From Nitrososphaerota archaeon (GTDB lineage: Archaea; Thermoproteota; Nitrososphaeria; Nitrososphaerales; UBA183): a stretch of DNA of 64,000 bases. A model generated the notes under the pieces. That model was not told where the DNA came from, searched no databases, and saw only the letters and a list, made by a program, of their open reading frames with translations. The position numbers were made by a program, and so were the translations under genes. Positions 32,259 to 41,115 of this stretch are shown here, one piece after another. The stretch is from positions 4,845 to 68,844 of the forward strand of contig JAFLZE010000005.1 of NCBI GenBank assembly GCA_029785685.1, written 5' to 3'. Within the stretch, counting starts at the first letter, position 1. Every line of letters begins with the position of its first letter.

Positions 32259-33701
32259 ATGTCAGGGGCGAGCCAGGAGGGCATCACAACGAAGAAGGCC
32301 GACAACTTCGACGAATGGTACACCCAGGTCGTCCTGAAGTCAGAGGTAGCCGACTACAGCCCCGTCTCCGGGTGCGTGGTCTACAGGCCGTCCGGGTACG
32401 CCATCTGGGAGAACATCCAGAGGGAGACCGACGCCCTCTTCAAGAAGGCTGGCATCTCGAACACATACTTCCCGCTCTTCATCCCCGAGCGCCTCCTGAA
32501 GAAAGAGGCCGCGCACGTGGAGGGGTTCGCCCCAGAGGTCGCCTGGGTCACCGAGGCCGGGAGCTCGAAGCTAGACGAGAGGCTGGCCATACGCCCTACT
32601 TCGGAGTCGCTGATGTACGAGGTGGTCTCGCGCTGGATAAGGTCGTGGAGGGACCTCCCCATGAGGCTGAACCAGTGGAACAACGTGGTCCGCTGGGAGT
32701 TCAAGAACCCGGCGTTCATACTCAGGTCCAGAGAGTTCCTCTGGAACGAGGGGCACTCGCTCTTCGCGACCAGGGAAGAGGCTGAGGCCGAGCGCGACCA
32801 GATACTCGGGATCTACCGCAAGGTGACCGAAGAGTGCCTCGCCCTGCCGGGGTACCTGGGGAAGAAGACCAGGGGGGAGACCTTCGCCGGGGCGGAGGGG
32901 ACGTACAGCATCGAGCACCTATTGCCGGACGGCAAGGCCATCCAGGGGCCCGACTGGCACGCCGACGGACAGAACTTCTCGAAGGCCTTCGGGATCGTCT
33001 TCATCGACAGAGAGGGGAACAAGCAGTTCGCCTACCAGAACACCTGGGCCATCTCCACCCGGGAGATAGGGGTCATGCTCGCTGTCCACAGCGACGACAA
33101 GGGGGCCGTGGTCCCCCCCAGGCTGGCGGCGATCCAAGTCGTCCTCGTCCCCATAGTCAACGACGAGAGCAAGCAGGTCGTCCTCGCCGAGGCGAGGAAG
33201 CTGATGGACTCGCTCTCCGGGTTCAGGTCCCGCTTTGACGACAGGGACCACCTCACCCCCGGCAGGAAGTTCAACGAGTGGGAGCTCAAGGGGGTCCCGC
33301 TGCGGATCGAGTTCGGGCCCAGGGACATGAGGGAGGGGCAGGCAGTCCTGGTCAGGAGGGACACCGGAGGGAAGAGGACCGTCAAGGCAGCCGCCCTGGC
33401 GGCCGAGGTCTCCAAGGAGCTGGAAGACATCCAGTCCAACCTGTTCGCCAGGGCTGCGGAGGCGCTCAGGAAGAACACCCACGACGCGCGGACCCTGGAC
33501 GAGCTGAAGACGGTGATGGCGGAGGAAGGGGGGATCGTGCGCATCCGATGGTGCGGGGACGCCAACTGCGAGGCGAAGGCGCGGGGTGCGGCCGGGGGGA
33601 AGATACTCAACGTCCCGCTGGAGCAGGAGCCTGGGAAGGGGGGGTGCGTCGCCTGCGGCGAGCCCGCCCCGGTGGTCGCGCTCTACGGCAAGTCCTACTA
33701 G
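32259..33701 (+). CDS. proS: Prolyl-tRNA synthetase
   Basis: A 480-residue class II ProRS of the archaeal/eukaryotic type without an inserted editing domain. TSESLMYEVVSRW and RWEFKNPAFILRSREFLWNEGHS (motif 2) are intact, followed by the Trp-rich WHADGQNFSKAF and the motif 3 Arg in STREIGVML. An anticodon-binding domain and a C-terminal zinc domain (CGDANCE ... GGCVACG) ending in a Tyr follow. ATG 32259 is about 30 bases after CATTAAGA; ATG 32244 would add five residues. The 3' end overlaps the convergent PfkB gene by four bases. Confidence 0.95.
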   Translation: MSGASQEGITTKKADNFDEWYTQVVLKSEVADYSPVSGCVVYRPSGYAIWENIQRETDALFKKAGISNTYFPLFIPERLLKKEAAHVEGFAPEVAWVTEAGSSKLDERLAIRPTSESLMYEVVSRWIRSWRDLPMRLNQWNNVVRWEFKNPAFILRSREFLWNEGHSLFATREEAEAERDQILGIYRKVTEECLALPGYLGKKTRGETFAGAEGTYSIEHLLPDGKAIQGPDWHADGQNFSKAFGIVFIDREGNKQFAYQNTWAISTREIGVMLAVHSDDKGAVVPPRLAAIQVVLVPIVNDESKQVVLAEARKLMDSLSGFRSRFDDRDHLTPGRKFNEWELKGVPLRIEFGPRDMREGQAVLVRRDTGGKRTVKAAALAAEVSKELEDIQSNLFARAAEALRKNTHDARTLDELKTVMAEEGGIVRIRWCGDANCEAKARGAAGGKILNVPLEQEPGKGGCVACGEPAPVVALYGKSY

Positions 33702-34612
33702 GCCATCGGCACGGTGGCGACGGGGTCCGCGGCCGAATAGAGCCTGACCGAAGTCTCGTCGACGCTCATGGGGAGGTCCACCTTCGCCAAGGCTATCATC
33801 TGGAGCGAAAGGGAAGACGCCGCTATCCCGAAGCAGGCGCTCCGGAGGAAGTCCCTGCTCTTGAGGTACCAGGCGACGGTCGCGCCGCTCAGCACGTCGC
33901 CTGCGCCGGTGCTGTCGAGGACCGGGGACTTGGGGACCCCCACCCGGTAGACCCTGGAGCCGTCGAGGACGTAGCACGAGTCCCCGCCCTGGGTGACGAT
34001 CCCTTTCCTTACCCCGAGGGCGGATATCTTGCCGAGGGCCTCCACCGGGTCCCTCCTCCCGGTGAGCATCTCCGCCTCGGTCCTATCCATCTTCACAGCG
34101 TGGACCCTGGAGAGCATCTTCGGGTCCCTTGGTGGGGCGAACGCCACCGTCCCGTCGGCGCCGAAGGACCTGACGAAGCCCTGCGGGTCGAGGAAGACGA
34201 ACTCGCTGCGGGAGGCTATCTCGTCCAAGAGGGCCGGCGACACCTCTCCGGCGACGGGGCTGACCAGGGCGGCGTTGAATCTCGTGTCCGGAGGGATCTG
34301 CGCGGAGCTCACGTCGTCGCACCTGCTGGTCAGCCTGAGGGTCCTCGTCCCGGCGCTGTTGCCTACGCTGAACCTCGTGGTCGGCTTCGTCGGGCTCCTG
34401 TCAGCGGCCCTGAGCACCACCCCGTTCCTCATCAGCCACACCGCCTGGTCGTCTGGGAAGTCGGCGCCCACCCTCGTCAGAGGGATCACTTCGTTGCCGA
34501 ACCTGGAGCAGAGCAGTCCAGCGTAGGACGGCGGGCCGCCCACCGACATCACCTGGCGCGTCGGCAGCTGGATCGTGTCAATGGTTACGAAGCCGGCGAC
34601 CAGGACCTTCAT
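33698..34612 (-). CDS. PfkB-family carbohydrate kinase
   Basis: A 304-residue ribokinase-family kinase. The C-terminal signature DSTGAGDVLSGA (about residues 240-251) contains the anion hole and catalytic Asp. The N-terminal VTIDTIQLP and GGPPSYAGLLCSRFG (about 25-39) match the sugar-binding lid region. The sugar is not evident; a similar group in archaea phosphorylates ribose, nucleosides or inositol. The ATG is 26 bases from GATAAAAC (34634-34641). The gene stands alone. Confidence 0.85.
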   Translation of the reverse strand: MKVLVAGFVTIDTIQLPTRQVMSVGGPPSYAGLLCSRFGNEVIPLTRVGADFPDDQAVWLMRNGVVLRAADRSPTKPTTRFSVGNSAGTRTLRLTSRCDDVSSAQIPPDTRFNAALVSPVAGEVSPALLDEIASRSEFVFLDPQGFVRSFGADGTVAFAPPRDPKMLSRVHAVKMDRTEAEMLTGRRDPVEALGKISALGVRKGIVTQGGDSCYVLDGSRVYRVGVPKSPVLDSTGAGDVLSGATVAWYLKSRDFLRSACFGIAASSLSLQMIALAKVDLPMSVDETSVRLYSAADPVATVPMA

Positions 34613-34759
34613 TCGGCGCGCACCGGCTTCTAGGTTTTATCAAGATTTACGAAACGGCGGCGTGTTCCTGCCGGGGGCGCGGGGCGCTGTCCGTGAGAAG
34701 TCCGACGGAATCTTGGCGATTCGGCCACTTTATTAGACCGGCGGGGCACCACCCTGCGG

Positions 34760-36151
34760 TTGTCCTACTCCAGCAAACTGGAGGAATCAGCATGGACGTC
34801 GTCGCACAGTTGGATTTTCATCTCCTTCTCGGTGGGGATGTTGCTTGAGGCTTACATCTACGGCTTGGGGAGTTTCGCGGCATACTGGTTCAGCGCGCTT
34901 CCTAGCCTCTTGGGCACGCTGGCCCTTGTCTGGTCCCCCCTGTGGCTGATAATCGGGATCGCGTTTGCCGGTCCACTCTCCGACGCCCTAGGACGCAGGA
35001 CGACGTTCTTCCTCACGATGGCCCTTTACGCCGTAGGCTCTGTCGGAATGCTCATAAGCGGGGCGTACCAGTCCGTACTATTCTTCCTCGCCCTATTGCT
35101 CTTCGCCGCGGGGGGCGAGATGAACACCATAATGGCGGCCAACCACGAGCTGATGCCAAGGAAGTACAGGAGCAGGACCATGTTCTGGGAAATCAACTTC
35201 ATCAACGTCGGGGGCGTCCTGCTCGGGATAGTGGGTATCGTCGCCGCCACCTCCTATGGCTCCCTCGACTACTCGAGGGACATGATTGCCGTCATCTTCC
35301 TTCCACTGCTCCTGCTACTGATATACAGCAGACTGAAGATCCCCGAATCAGTGCGCTGGCTCGAAGCGAAAGGCAAGACCGCGGAGGCGGCTGCCCTGGC
35401 CCAGAAGCTGTCTGCGGGGCCGGCCAAGGACGACCCCCCGGTAGCCGCACCGGCTTTGCAGGCTGCAGCGGGGGGGAGGCGTCCATCTACCGCGACAAAG
35501 ATCTTCGTGGTGACAGCCATCGCCGGAGCCAACGCCGTCGGGTTCGGACTCATGACCTATTCTCTCGGCTACTACTACTATGCCAGCCAGATCGCGAGCA
35601 TCATCCTGGTGGCGAACCTGGTGGGCTTCTTCGCAGGCGCGGTCGTGTCCATCATGGCGGAGAAGTGGAGCAGGAAGAAGGTGCTCACCTACTCGATGAT
35701 AGGGACCTTCATAGTCACCTGGGGAATCTATTTCCTGAACATCTCCACCGCGGCGTTCTCTAACTCGCTGATAACATTCTACGTTGTCCTGGTCATCCTC
35801 AACGTGTTCGTGGGGGCCGGGTATCTGGCAGAAGACACCCTGAAGGGGGAGGTCTGGAACACCACGAGGAGGGGGACCCTGACGGCGCTCACCAGGTTCC
35901 TATCCATAGGGGCGGCCATCCCTGCCTACTACATCGGCCTGAGCCTCTCCGAGAACAATTACATCCTGTTCAACGCGCTGGTCTGGACCGTCGGAATGGT
36001 CGCGGTCCTGGTCTGGCACTTCCGGGGGATCGAGACGGGCCAGGGGGTCAGCATCGCCGTCGCTTCTGGGGAGGGGCCCGTGGTCTCGCCTTCCACGCCC
36101 GCCATGGGTACGCCTGAGGCGCGGGCGCTGAACCAGCCGGACGCAAAGTAG
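34760..36151 (+). CDS. MFS transporter, sugar-porter-like
   Basis: A 463-residue major facilitator with 12 hydrophobic helices. The loop 2-3 motif GPLSDALGRRTTF (about residues 73-85) and the PESVRWLEAKGKTAEA motif after helix 6 (about 196-211) are marks of the sugar porter/metabolite:H+ symporter branch. A Pro/Ala-rich C-terminal tail of about 35 residues follows the last helix. The TTG start is 27 bases from TTTATTAG (34729-34736). No catabolic genes adjoin, so the substrate is not inferable. Confidence 0.85.
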   Translation: MSYSSKLEESAWTSSHSWIFISFSVGMLLEAYIYGLGSFAAYWFSALPSLLGTLALVWSPLWLIIGIAFAGPLSDALGRRTTFFLTMALYAVGSVGMLISGAYQSVLFFLALLLFAAGGEMNTIMAANHELMPRKYRSRTMFWEINFINVGGVLLGIVGIVAATSYGSLDYSRDMIAVIFLPLLLLLIYSRLKIPESVRWLEAKGKTAEAAALAQKLSAGPAKDDPPVAAPALQAAAGGRRPSTATKIFVVTAIAGANAVGFGLMTYSLGYYYYASQIASIILVANLVGFFAGAVVSIMAEKWSRKKVLTYSMIGTFIVTWGIYFLNISTAAFSNSLITFYVVLVILNVFVGAGYLAEDTLKGEVWNTTRRGTLTALTRFLSIGAAIPAYYIGLSLSENNYILFNALVWTVGMVAVLVWHFRGIETGQGVSIAVASGEGPVVSPSTPAMGTPEARALNQPDAK

Positions 36152-36249
36152 AAGCCGAGACGGGCTGAGCTTTAGGAACAGACTCCAGTTCCAGGTGGCG
36201 CACCTGCTCCATAGGTTTAAAGAGGGACGGCGCGGGCGCGGACTCTGCT

Positions 36250-36525
36250 TTGTCCAAGAAGAGGAAGAGTCGAGGACGTTCCAAGGGAGGGAAGGGGCGC
36301 AGCGACACCATCTACTGCAGCAACTGCGGGGCTTCTGTCCCCAGGGACAAGGCGAAGAAGGTCACCAAGCGGACCAGCCTAGTCGAGCCGACCCTCGCCA
36401 GGGAGCTCAGGGCCGCGGGGGCATACATTGCCTCCCCCACCCAGGTGGCTTACTACTGCGTGTCCTGCGCAGTGCACTACGGGATCGTGAAGGTCAGGGC
36501 CAAGTCCGAGCGGCGGTCCTGGTAG
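36250..36525 (+). CDS. rps26e: 30S ribosomal protein S26e
   Basis: A 91-residue S26e. The basic Arg/Lys/Gly-rich start (KKRKSRGRSKGGKG) is followed by a zinc finger with IYCSNCGASVPRDKA (about 20-34) and YYCVSCAVHYGIVKVR (about 68-83). S26e lies by the mRNA exit channel and is confined, among archaea, to TACK and related lineages. The TTG start lies about 31 bases after GTTTAAAG (36215-36222). It forms a single-gene unit. Confidence 0.95.
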   Translation: MSKKRKSRGRSKGGKGRSDTIYCSNCGASVPRDKAKKVTKRTSLVEPTLARELRAAGAYIASPTQVAYYCVSCAVHYGIVKVRAKSERRSW

Positions 36526-36685
36526 CATCCAGGCACCCGTTCTCCACCCACGCCGTCATTGCCATTCATCGCGCTGCCGCCTTAGTCGCCCGACGGCGGG
36601 CTTTCACTCGTCTCTGACTTGATCTGAGGCGCGAGCGGGGGGAGGTGCGGCCTTCCGCGGGCTGTGCCTATCTCTCGCCAGGGCG

Positions 36686-37402
36686 CTAGGGGCACGCGGT
36701 GAGGGCTTGCGGCGACGGGGCTTCGGAGGCCGGTATGATGGTGGCGTTGTTCAGCATCGCCTTGGACGGGTAGGCTGGCTGGGAGTAGTAGGGCGAGGAA
36801 GAAGACAGCGTGGGCTCGATCTTGCCATAGGTCGGGTCGGTCTTCGGGTTCGCCAGCGCGCAGACGGCGCTCATCCCGGATATCACCTTGGCGAAGACCG
36901 TGTAGTTGTCATTGAGACTGGGGTTGTTGACCAGGTTGATGAAGAACTGGGACGTCGACGAGCCCTTCGGCGAGGTGCTCGCCATCCCCAGATACCCAGC
37001 GTCGTTGTGGAGCGTCCCGCACCATTCGAACGGCACGGACTGGCTCGAGCCTCCCTGACCCCAGGTCGACCTGGTGCTGTTCACGGCGCCGCGGGTGTTC
37101 GGGTCGCCGGTCTGTATCACGAAGCCGGGCATGATCCTGTGCCAGACCAGGTTGTCATAGAACCCGGAGCTGGTCAGGTTGACGAAGTTCGCCACCGCCT
37201 TGGGGGCGCAGCTTGGGTAGAGCTCGAGGTAGATGTACCCCTGGCTGGTCCCGAGCTTCGCATAGACCGGGGGTGTCTGGTAGATGTACGTCCAGTAGAT
37301 CTCCCACCCCGCGGCGCCGACCAGGAGCGCTATTATCACGACGCCGGCTACCTTCCCCCAAGGGGTCTTCTGCGCCTTCCGCCGGCCCGGCTTGTCGACC
37401 AA
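36686..37402 (-). CDS. Membrane-anchored cyclophilin peptidyl-prolyl isomerase
   Basis: A 238-residue cyclophilin. Residues about 15-40 form one membrane anchor after a basic N-terminus, so the catalytic domain (about 45-225) lies outside. Active-site residues are visible in WHRIMPGFVIQTGDP (catalytic Arg, Phe and Gln) and in GYLGMAST and SQFFINLV. Several Asn-x-Ser/Thr sites (NLTSS, NSTRS, NYT, NNAT) suit N-glycosylation outside the cell. Two cysteines (SCAPKA and EWCG) may pair. It probably folds secreted proteins. The TTG start is 32 bases from GTATTTCT (37431-37438). Confidence 0.9.
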   Translation of the reverse strand: MVDKPGRRKAQKTPWGKVAGVVIIALLVGAAGWEIYWTYIYQTPPVYAKLGTSQGYIYLELYPSCAPKAVANFVNLTSSGFYDNLVWHRIMPGFVIQTGDPNTRGAVNSTRSTWGQGGSSQSVPFEWCGTLHNDAGYLGMASTSPKGSSTSQFFINLVNNPSLNDNYTVFAKVISGMSAVCALANPKTDPTYGKIEPTLSSSSPYYSQPAYPSKAMLNNATIIPASEAPSPQALTACP

Positions 37403-37519
37403 GTCTAGGCCGCAGGCGTTCCCGCGACCGTAGAAATACGCTTCGCTTGTCTGAGCGCCTGGACGGCCCTTGCGCGCTTCGCCCCGGCCTCAGGGTGAGT
37501 GATTCGCCCACGCGGGACC

Positions 37520-38122
37520 CTACGGAGAAGCCGCGGCCGGCTTCTGCCCCTCCGCCCCGAGCCCCTTGACCGCGGTGTAGCTCCTTTCGATGAAGGTGAA
37601 CGCTGCCACCGCCACTACCAGAAGCAGCCCCCAGCCGAGGAGGCCCACCAGGGAGAAGACTGCAACTATCAGCAGCCTCTCGCTCCTCTCCCCTATCCCG
37701 ACCCCTGCGAGCTTGACCCCGAGGGCGTCCCCTTTGGCCCTGGTGTAGCTGACCAGGAGGCTGAGCGAGAGCGCGAGGAGGACCGTAGCCGGGTCGGCGA
37801 ACCCCCCCATGAGTATGCCTGTGAACAGGGCGACCTCGGCCACCCTGTCCAGGGTCGAGTCGAGGAACGCCCCCCTCCTGGATGTCCTGCCGGTCACCCG
37901 GGCGACCGCGCCGTCAACTATGTCGAACCACCCGCCCATGAGTATCAGCACCCCGCCGAAGAGCTCCCCGGAGTACCGCCCCGTGGAGTAGGAGGCGGCC
38001 GCAAGCACTGAGAGGACGAGGCCGACGGCTGTCCACGCGGTGGGGGACCCTTCCACCTTCGCGAAGGCTCTCCCCACTGACCCTAGGGACGACTCGAGCC
38101 TCCCGCGCAGCCTGTCCAGCAC
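37520..38122 (-). CDS. CDP-alcohol phosphatidyltransferase (archaetidyl transferase)
   Basis: A 200-residue six-helix lipid enzyme. The family motif D-x2-D-G-x2-A-R-x8-G-x3-D-x3-D appears as DIVDGAVARVTGRTSRRGAFLDSTLDR (about residues 66-92), with all four Asp present. Archaeal relatives attach inositol-phosphate, glycerol or serine to CDP-archaeol. The archaetidylinositol-phosphate synthase branch is likeliest. The GTG start is 27 bases from the symmetrical TATATA element at 38145-38152, which also fits the divergent small zinc protein. Confidence 0.85.
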   Translation of the reverse strand: MLDRLRGRLESSLGSVGRAFAKVEGSPTAWTAVGLVLSVLAAASYSTGRYSGELFGGVLILMGGWFDIVDGAVARVTGRTSRRGAFLDSTLDRVAEVALFTGILMGGFADPATVLLALSLSLLVSYTRAKGDALGVKLAGVGIGERSERLLIVAVFSLVGLLGWGLLLVVAVAAFTFIERSYTAVKGLGAEGQKPAAASP

Positions 38123-38144
38123 GGTCCGGCGGTCTCCACCTTTT

Positions 38145-38152
38145 CTATATAT
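38145..38152. promoter_or_regulatory. Symmetrical TATA box shared by two divergent genes
   Basis: CTATATAT within a TATATATA core reads nearly the same on both strands. It is centred 27 bases from GTG 38122 (minus) and 30 bases from TTG 38179 (plus). It is the only AT-rich element in the 56-base gap. Confidence 0.65.
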
Positions 38153-38178
38153 ACCAAAGGGAGGCGGAGTCGGTAGCG

Positions 38179-38382
38179 TTGGGTAAGATAGACAAGGGGG
38201 TCAGCTGCGGAGTTTCTGGTTGCAAGAACCAGGCGGAACGCTCCCTCAGCAGGGAGGACATGGGGGGGAGCGGACTGTCCGTCGGGGGGGAAGGGCGGAG
38301 GGTCTACCTCTGCCGGGACCACTACAAGCAGTGGAAGAAGGCGACGAAGAAGTCGAGGACCCTAGAGAGGTCGCGCTGGTAG
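38179..38382 (+). CDS. Small zinc-finger-like protein, unknown
   Basis: A 67-residue basic protein. A four-ligand zinc site is likely: CGVSGCKNQAERS (two Cys, residues 10 and 15) and YLCRDHYKQWKK (Cys about 45, His about 48). The tail is Lys/Arg-rich (KKATKKSRTLERSRW), suggesting RNA or ribosome binding. I do not know a named family, though the layout resembles other archaeal translation-linked mini-proteins. It ends seven bases before thrS, so both are probably cotranscribed from the TATA box at 38145-38152. Confidence 0.65.
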   Translation: MGKIDKGVSCGVSGCKNQAERSLSREDMGGSGLSVGGEGRRVYLCRDHYKQWKKATKKSRTLERSRW

Positions 38383-38389
38383 TGCGGCT

Positions 38390-40090
38390 TTGAAGATACT
38401 GCAGATGCACGCCGATTTCATAGAATACACCCCTGTCAAGAAGGAGATACGCGCGGCCGAGGAGGCTGACCCCCGGACCGTAAGGGAGGAAGACATCGTC
38501 GTCCTGTTCACTGCCTTCGAGGCCGGGGACGGACCCGCGCTGGTCAAACAGGCGGTGTCGGAGGCCAAGGGGTTCCTCGCCAAGCTCGGGACGACCAGGG
38601 TGATGATCTATCCGTTCGCCCACCTGAGCCAGAACCTGGCTCCCCCCGGCGAGGCGCTGCAGCTCCTGCTCCAGATGGAGAAGGACGCGGCCGACGCAGG
38701 CCTGGACGCCCGGAGGGCGCCGTTCGGGTGGACCAAGGCGCTGCAGATCAAGGTGAAAGGGCACCCGCTCGCCGAGATGTCCAGGAGCTACGGGGGAGCG
38801 GCCGCCCCCGTCCAGGTCCAGGCCAAGGGCAAGCCGAGGCGCGAGCTGACTGACGCCGAGGCCATGGGGAGGCTGAGGCGGAGCGACTTCGTCGGTCTCC
38901 CGGAGGGGGACCACAGGGCCATAGGGGAGCGCCTCGACCTTTTCAGCTTCCAGGAGGTCTCGCCGGGGATGGTCTACCTCCACGCGAAGGGGCTGGTGCT
39001 GAGGAACCTGCTGGTCGACTTCCTGAGGGCCGAGCTCCTCCGAGACGGATACCAGGAGGTCAGCACCCCCGCCCTGGCCAACACTGCGCTCTGGCAGGTG
39101 AGCGGCCACTCCGCCCACTACAAGGACAACATGTTCCTCACCGCCCTGGGCGACGAGGAGATGGGGCTCAAGCCGATGAACTGCCCTTCGCACTTCCTGA
39201 TTTACAGGTCGAGAAAATGGAGTTTTCGGGAGCTCCCGGTCAGGTACGCCGCCTTCGACCCCCTCTACAGGAACGAGCTGAGCGGGGTGGCCAGCGGGCT
39301 GTTCAGGGTCAAGTCGCTCACCCAGGACGACGCTCACATCATAGCCATGGAGGAGCAGGCGGAGGGGGAGCTGGCCAAGATGCTCGACATGATGGGGAGG
39401 GTCTACGGCACCTTCGGGCTGCAGTACAAAGTGAAGATATCGACGAGGCCCGACGACTCGATGGGGACCGACGACGAGTGGGAGAGGGCCACAGGAACCC
39501 TCATACGCGTGGTGAAGTCGAAGGGGTGGCCGTACGAGATCAAGGAGAAGGAGGGGAACTTCTACTCCCCGAAGATAGACGTGGACGTCAAGGACTCGCT
39601 GGGGAGGGAGTGGCAGTGCGGGACCTTCCAGCTGGATCTCCAGATGCCGAAGAGGTTCAAGCTCAGCTACACCGGGTCGGACGGCAAGGAGCACCTCCCG
39701 GTGGTCCTGCACAGGACAATACTCGGCTCCCTGGAGCGGTTCATGGGTGTGATCCTAGAGCACTACAGGGGCGCCCTCCCCGTCTGGCTCTCCCCGGTGC
39801 AGGCCCGGGTCATCCCGCTCTCAGACGAGCACCTGCCCTACGCCACAGCGGTCCTCTCCTCCCTCGCGTCGGCCGGGGTGAGGGCTGACGGGGACTTCGC
39901 CAGCGGGACCATGGGGGCGAAAATCCGCGACGCTCAGCTCCAGAAGATACCATACATGCTGGTGGTGGGGAAGAAGGAGGAGGACTCGGGGACCGTGGCC
40001 GTGAGGACGAGGGGCGGGGAGCAGACCTTCGGCGTGAAGGTCAGCGAGTTCGTCGCCAAGCTGCAGGAAGAAGCCTCGGCTCACAGGTGA
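38390..40090 (+). CDS. thrS: Threonyl-tRNA synthetase, archaeal type
   Basis: A 566-residue class II ThrRS. The first ~140 residues form the archaeal D-aminoacyl-tRNA-deacylase-like editing domain (MHADFIEY at the start). The catalytic core carries GLKPMNCPSHFLIY with the zinc Cys (about 264), motif 2 around YRNELSGVASGLFRVKS, and motif 3 LHRTILGSLERFM. The anticodon-binding domain spans about 465-560. It is somewhat shorter than most archaeal ThrRS (about 600-625), mainly between the editing and catalytic parts. The TTG start follows a small zinc protein gene by seven bases. Confidence 0.95.
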   Translation: MKILQMHADFIEYTPVKKEIRAAEEADPRTVREEDIVVLFTAFEAGDGPALVKQAVSEAKGFLAKLGTTRVMIYPFAHLSQNLAPPGEALQLLLQMEKDAADAGLDARRAPFGWTKALQIKVKGHPLAEMSRSYGGAAAPVQVQAKGKPRRELTDAEAMGRLRRSDFVGLPEGDHRAIGERLDLFSFQEVSPGMVYLHAKGLVLRNLLVDFLRAELLRDGYQEVSTPALANTALWQVSGHSAHYKDNMFLTALGDEEMGLKPMNCPSHFLIYRSRKWSFRELPVRYAAFDPLYRNELSGVASGLFRVKSLTQDDAHIIAMEEQAEGELAKMLDMMGRVYGTFGLQYKVKISTRPDDSMGTDDEWERATGTLIRVVKSKGWPYEIKEKEGNFYSPKIDVDVKDSLGREWQCGTFQLDLQMPKRFKLSYTGSDGKEHLPVVLHRTILGSLERFMGVILEHYRGALPVWLSPVQARVIPLSDEHLPYATAVLSSLASAGVRADGDFASGTMGAKIRDAQLQKIPYMLVVGKKEEDSGTVAVRTRGGEQTFGVKVSEFVAKLQEEASAHR

Positions 40091-41115
40091 GGCGAAGGCA
40101 CCTGCTGGGTGACGCAGTGTATCGTGCCGAGCCCATGGACCAGGGCCCTGCAGTCGACCCCCACGACCTCCCTTGACGGGAATAGCCTCCGCATGGCGCC
40201 GAGGGCCGCCCTGTCGCTCTCAGAGCCGAAGGTGGGGACCAGCACGGCCGCGTTGCCGATATAGAAGTTGAGATGGCTGGCGGGGAGGCGGCCGTCGGAC
40301 GAGGCGACCGCGGGGGGCATGGGGACCTCTTCCACATGGAAGTCCCGTCCCTGGCTGTCCTTTTCGCCCCGCAATATCTTCAGGTTCTCGTCCAGCGCCA
40401 CGTGGTTGCCGTCGGACACGTCGGCCTCGCTCGCGGCCGCGACGACGCGGGGGGCCACGAACCGGGCGATGTCGTCAACGTGCCCGTCGGTGTCGTCCCC
40501 TTCGATTCCCCTCTTCAGCCAGACCACCTCCTCGCCCCCGATGTAGTCTGCCAGCACCCTCTCTACCCCCTCTCTCCCCAACTGGGGGTTCCTGTTGGGG
40601 TTGAGGAGGCACTGCTCTGTGGTGAGGACCGTCCCCGCGCCGTCGGAGTCGATGGACCCGCCTTCGAGGATCACCCCCGGCCTGAACACCCGGAGTCCAG
40701 ACCCAAGGGCGACGGCCTCCCCTGACCCGTCGTCCGGGAGGAGGTCCTCGTACTTCCCTCCCCAGGCGTTGAACCTCCACTTCACCATGGCGACGTCGCC
40801 CCCCCGGACGTAGGTGGGAAGGTAGTCCCTGGTCCAGACGTCGACCGTCCTGACGCGGTGGAACGCGACCTCATCGGTGCTCCCGACCAGGCCAGACACC
40901 CTCTCTTCCGCCTTCGCGTCGTCCACCAGGATCCTCACCTCCTCTCCTGCCGCCAGCGCCCGCACCATCTTCACGTAGGCCTCCTCGACCTTGGGGAGTA
41001 TCCCGCCCGGGAACGTGTTCGGGTCCTTGGGCCACGAGACCCAGGTCGCTTCGTGCCGTTCCCACTCGGCCGGCATCCTGTAGCCCAAGGACCTTGGGGT
41101 CTCCCCCAATGTCAC
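40081..41115 (-). CDS. aguA: Agmatine deiminase
   Basis: A 344-residue pentein-fold enzyme that converts agmatine to N-carbamoylputrescine. Key features are MPAEWERHEATWVSWP at the N-terminus, WTRDYLPTYV (Asp about 88), EGGSIDSDG (about 144), DDTDGHVDDIARFV (His and Asp about 204) and the catalytic Cys in LGTIHCVTQQVP near the end. The GTG at 41115 overlaps the aguB stop (GTGA), so the two-step pathway is translationally coupled; the frame is open much further upstream through aguB in another phase. The 3' end overlaps thrS by ten bases. Confidence 0.93.
   Translation of the reverse strand: MTLGETPRSLGYRMPAEWERHEATWVSWPKDPNTFPGGILPKVEEAYVKMVRALAAGEEVRILVDDAKAEERVSGLVGSTDEVAFHRVRTVDVWTRDYLPTYVRGGDVAMVKWRFNAWGGKYEDLLPDDGSGEAVALGSGLRVFRPGVILEGGSIDSDGAGTVLTTEQCLLNPNRNPQLGREGVERVLADYIGGEEVVWLKRGIEGDDTDGHVDDIARFVAPRVVAAASEADVSDGNHVALDENLKILRGEKDSQGRDFHVEEVPMPPAVASSDGRLPASHLNFYIGNAAVLVPTFGSESDRAALGAMRRLFPSREVVGVDCRALVHGLGTIHCVTQQVPSPHL

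Noticed and set aside
36526..36685. GC-rich gap after S26e examined for a structured RNA
   Set aside because: Only a short CCGCC/GGCGG pairing was seen; there was nothing matching tRNA, 5S, SRP or RNase P RNA signatures.
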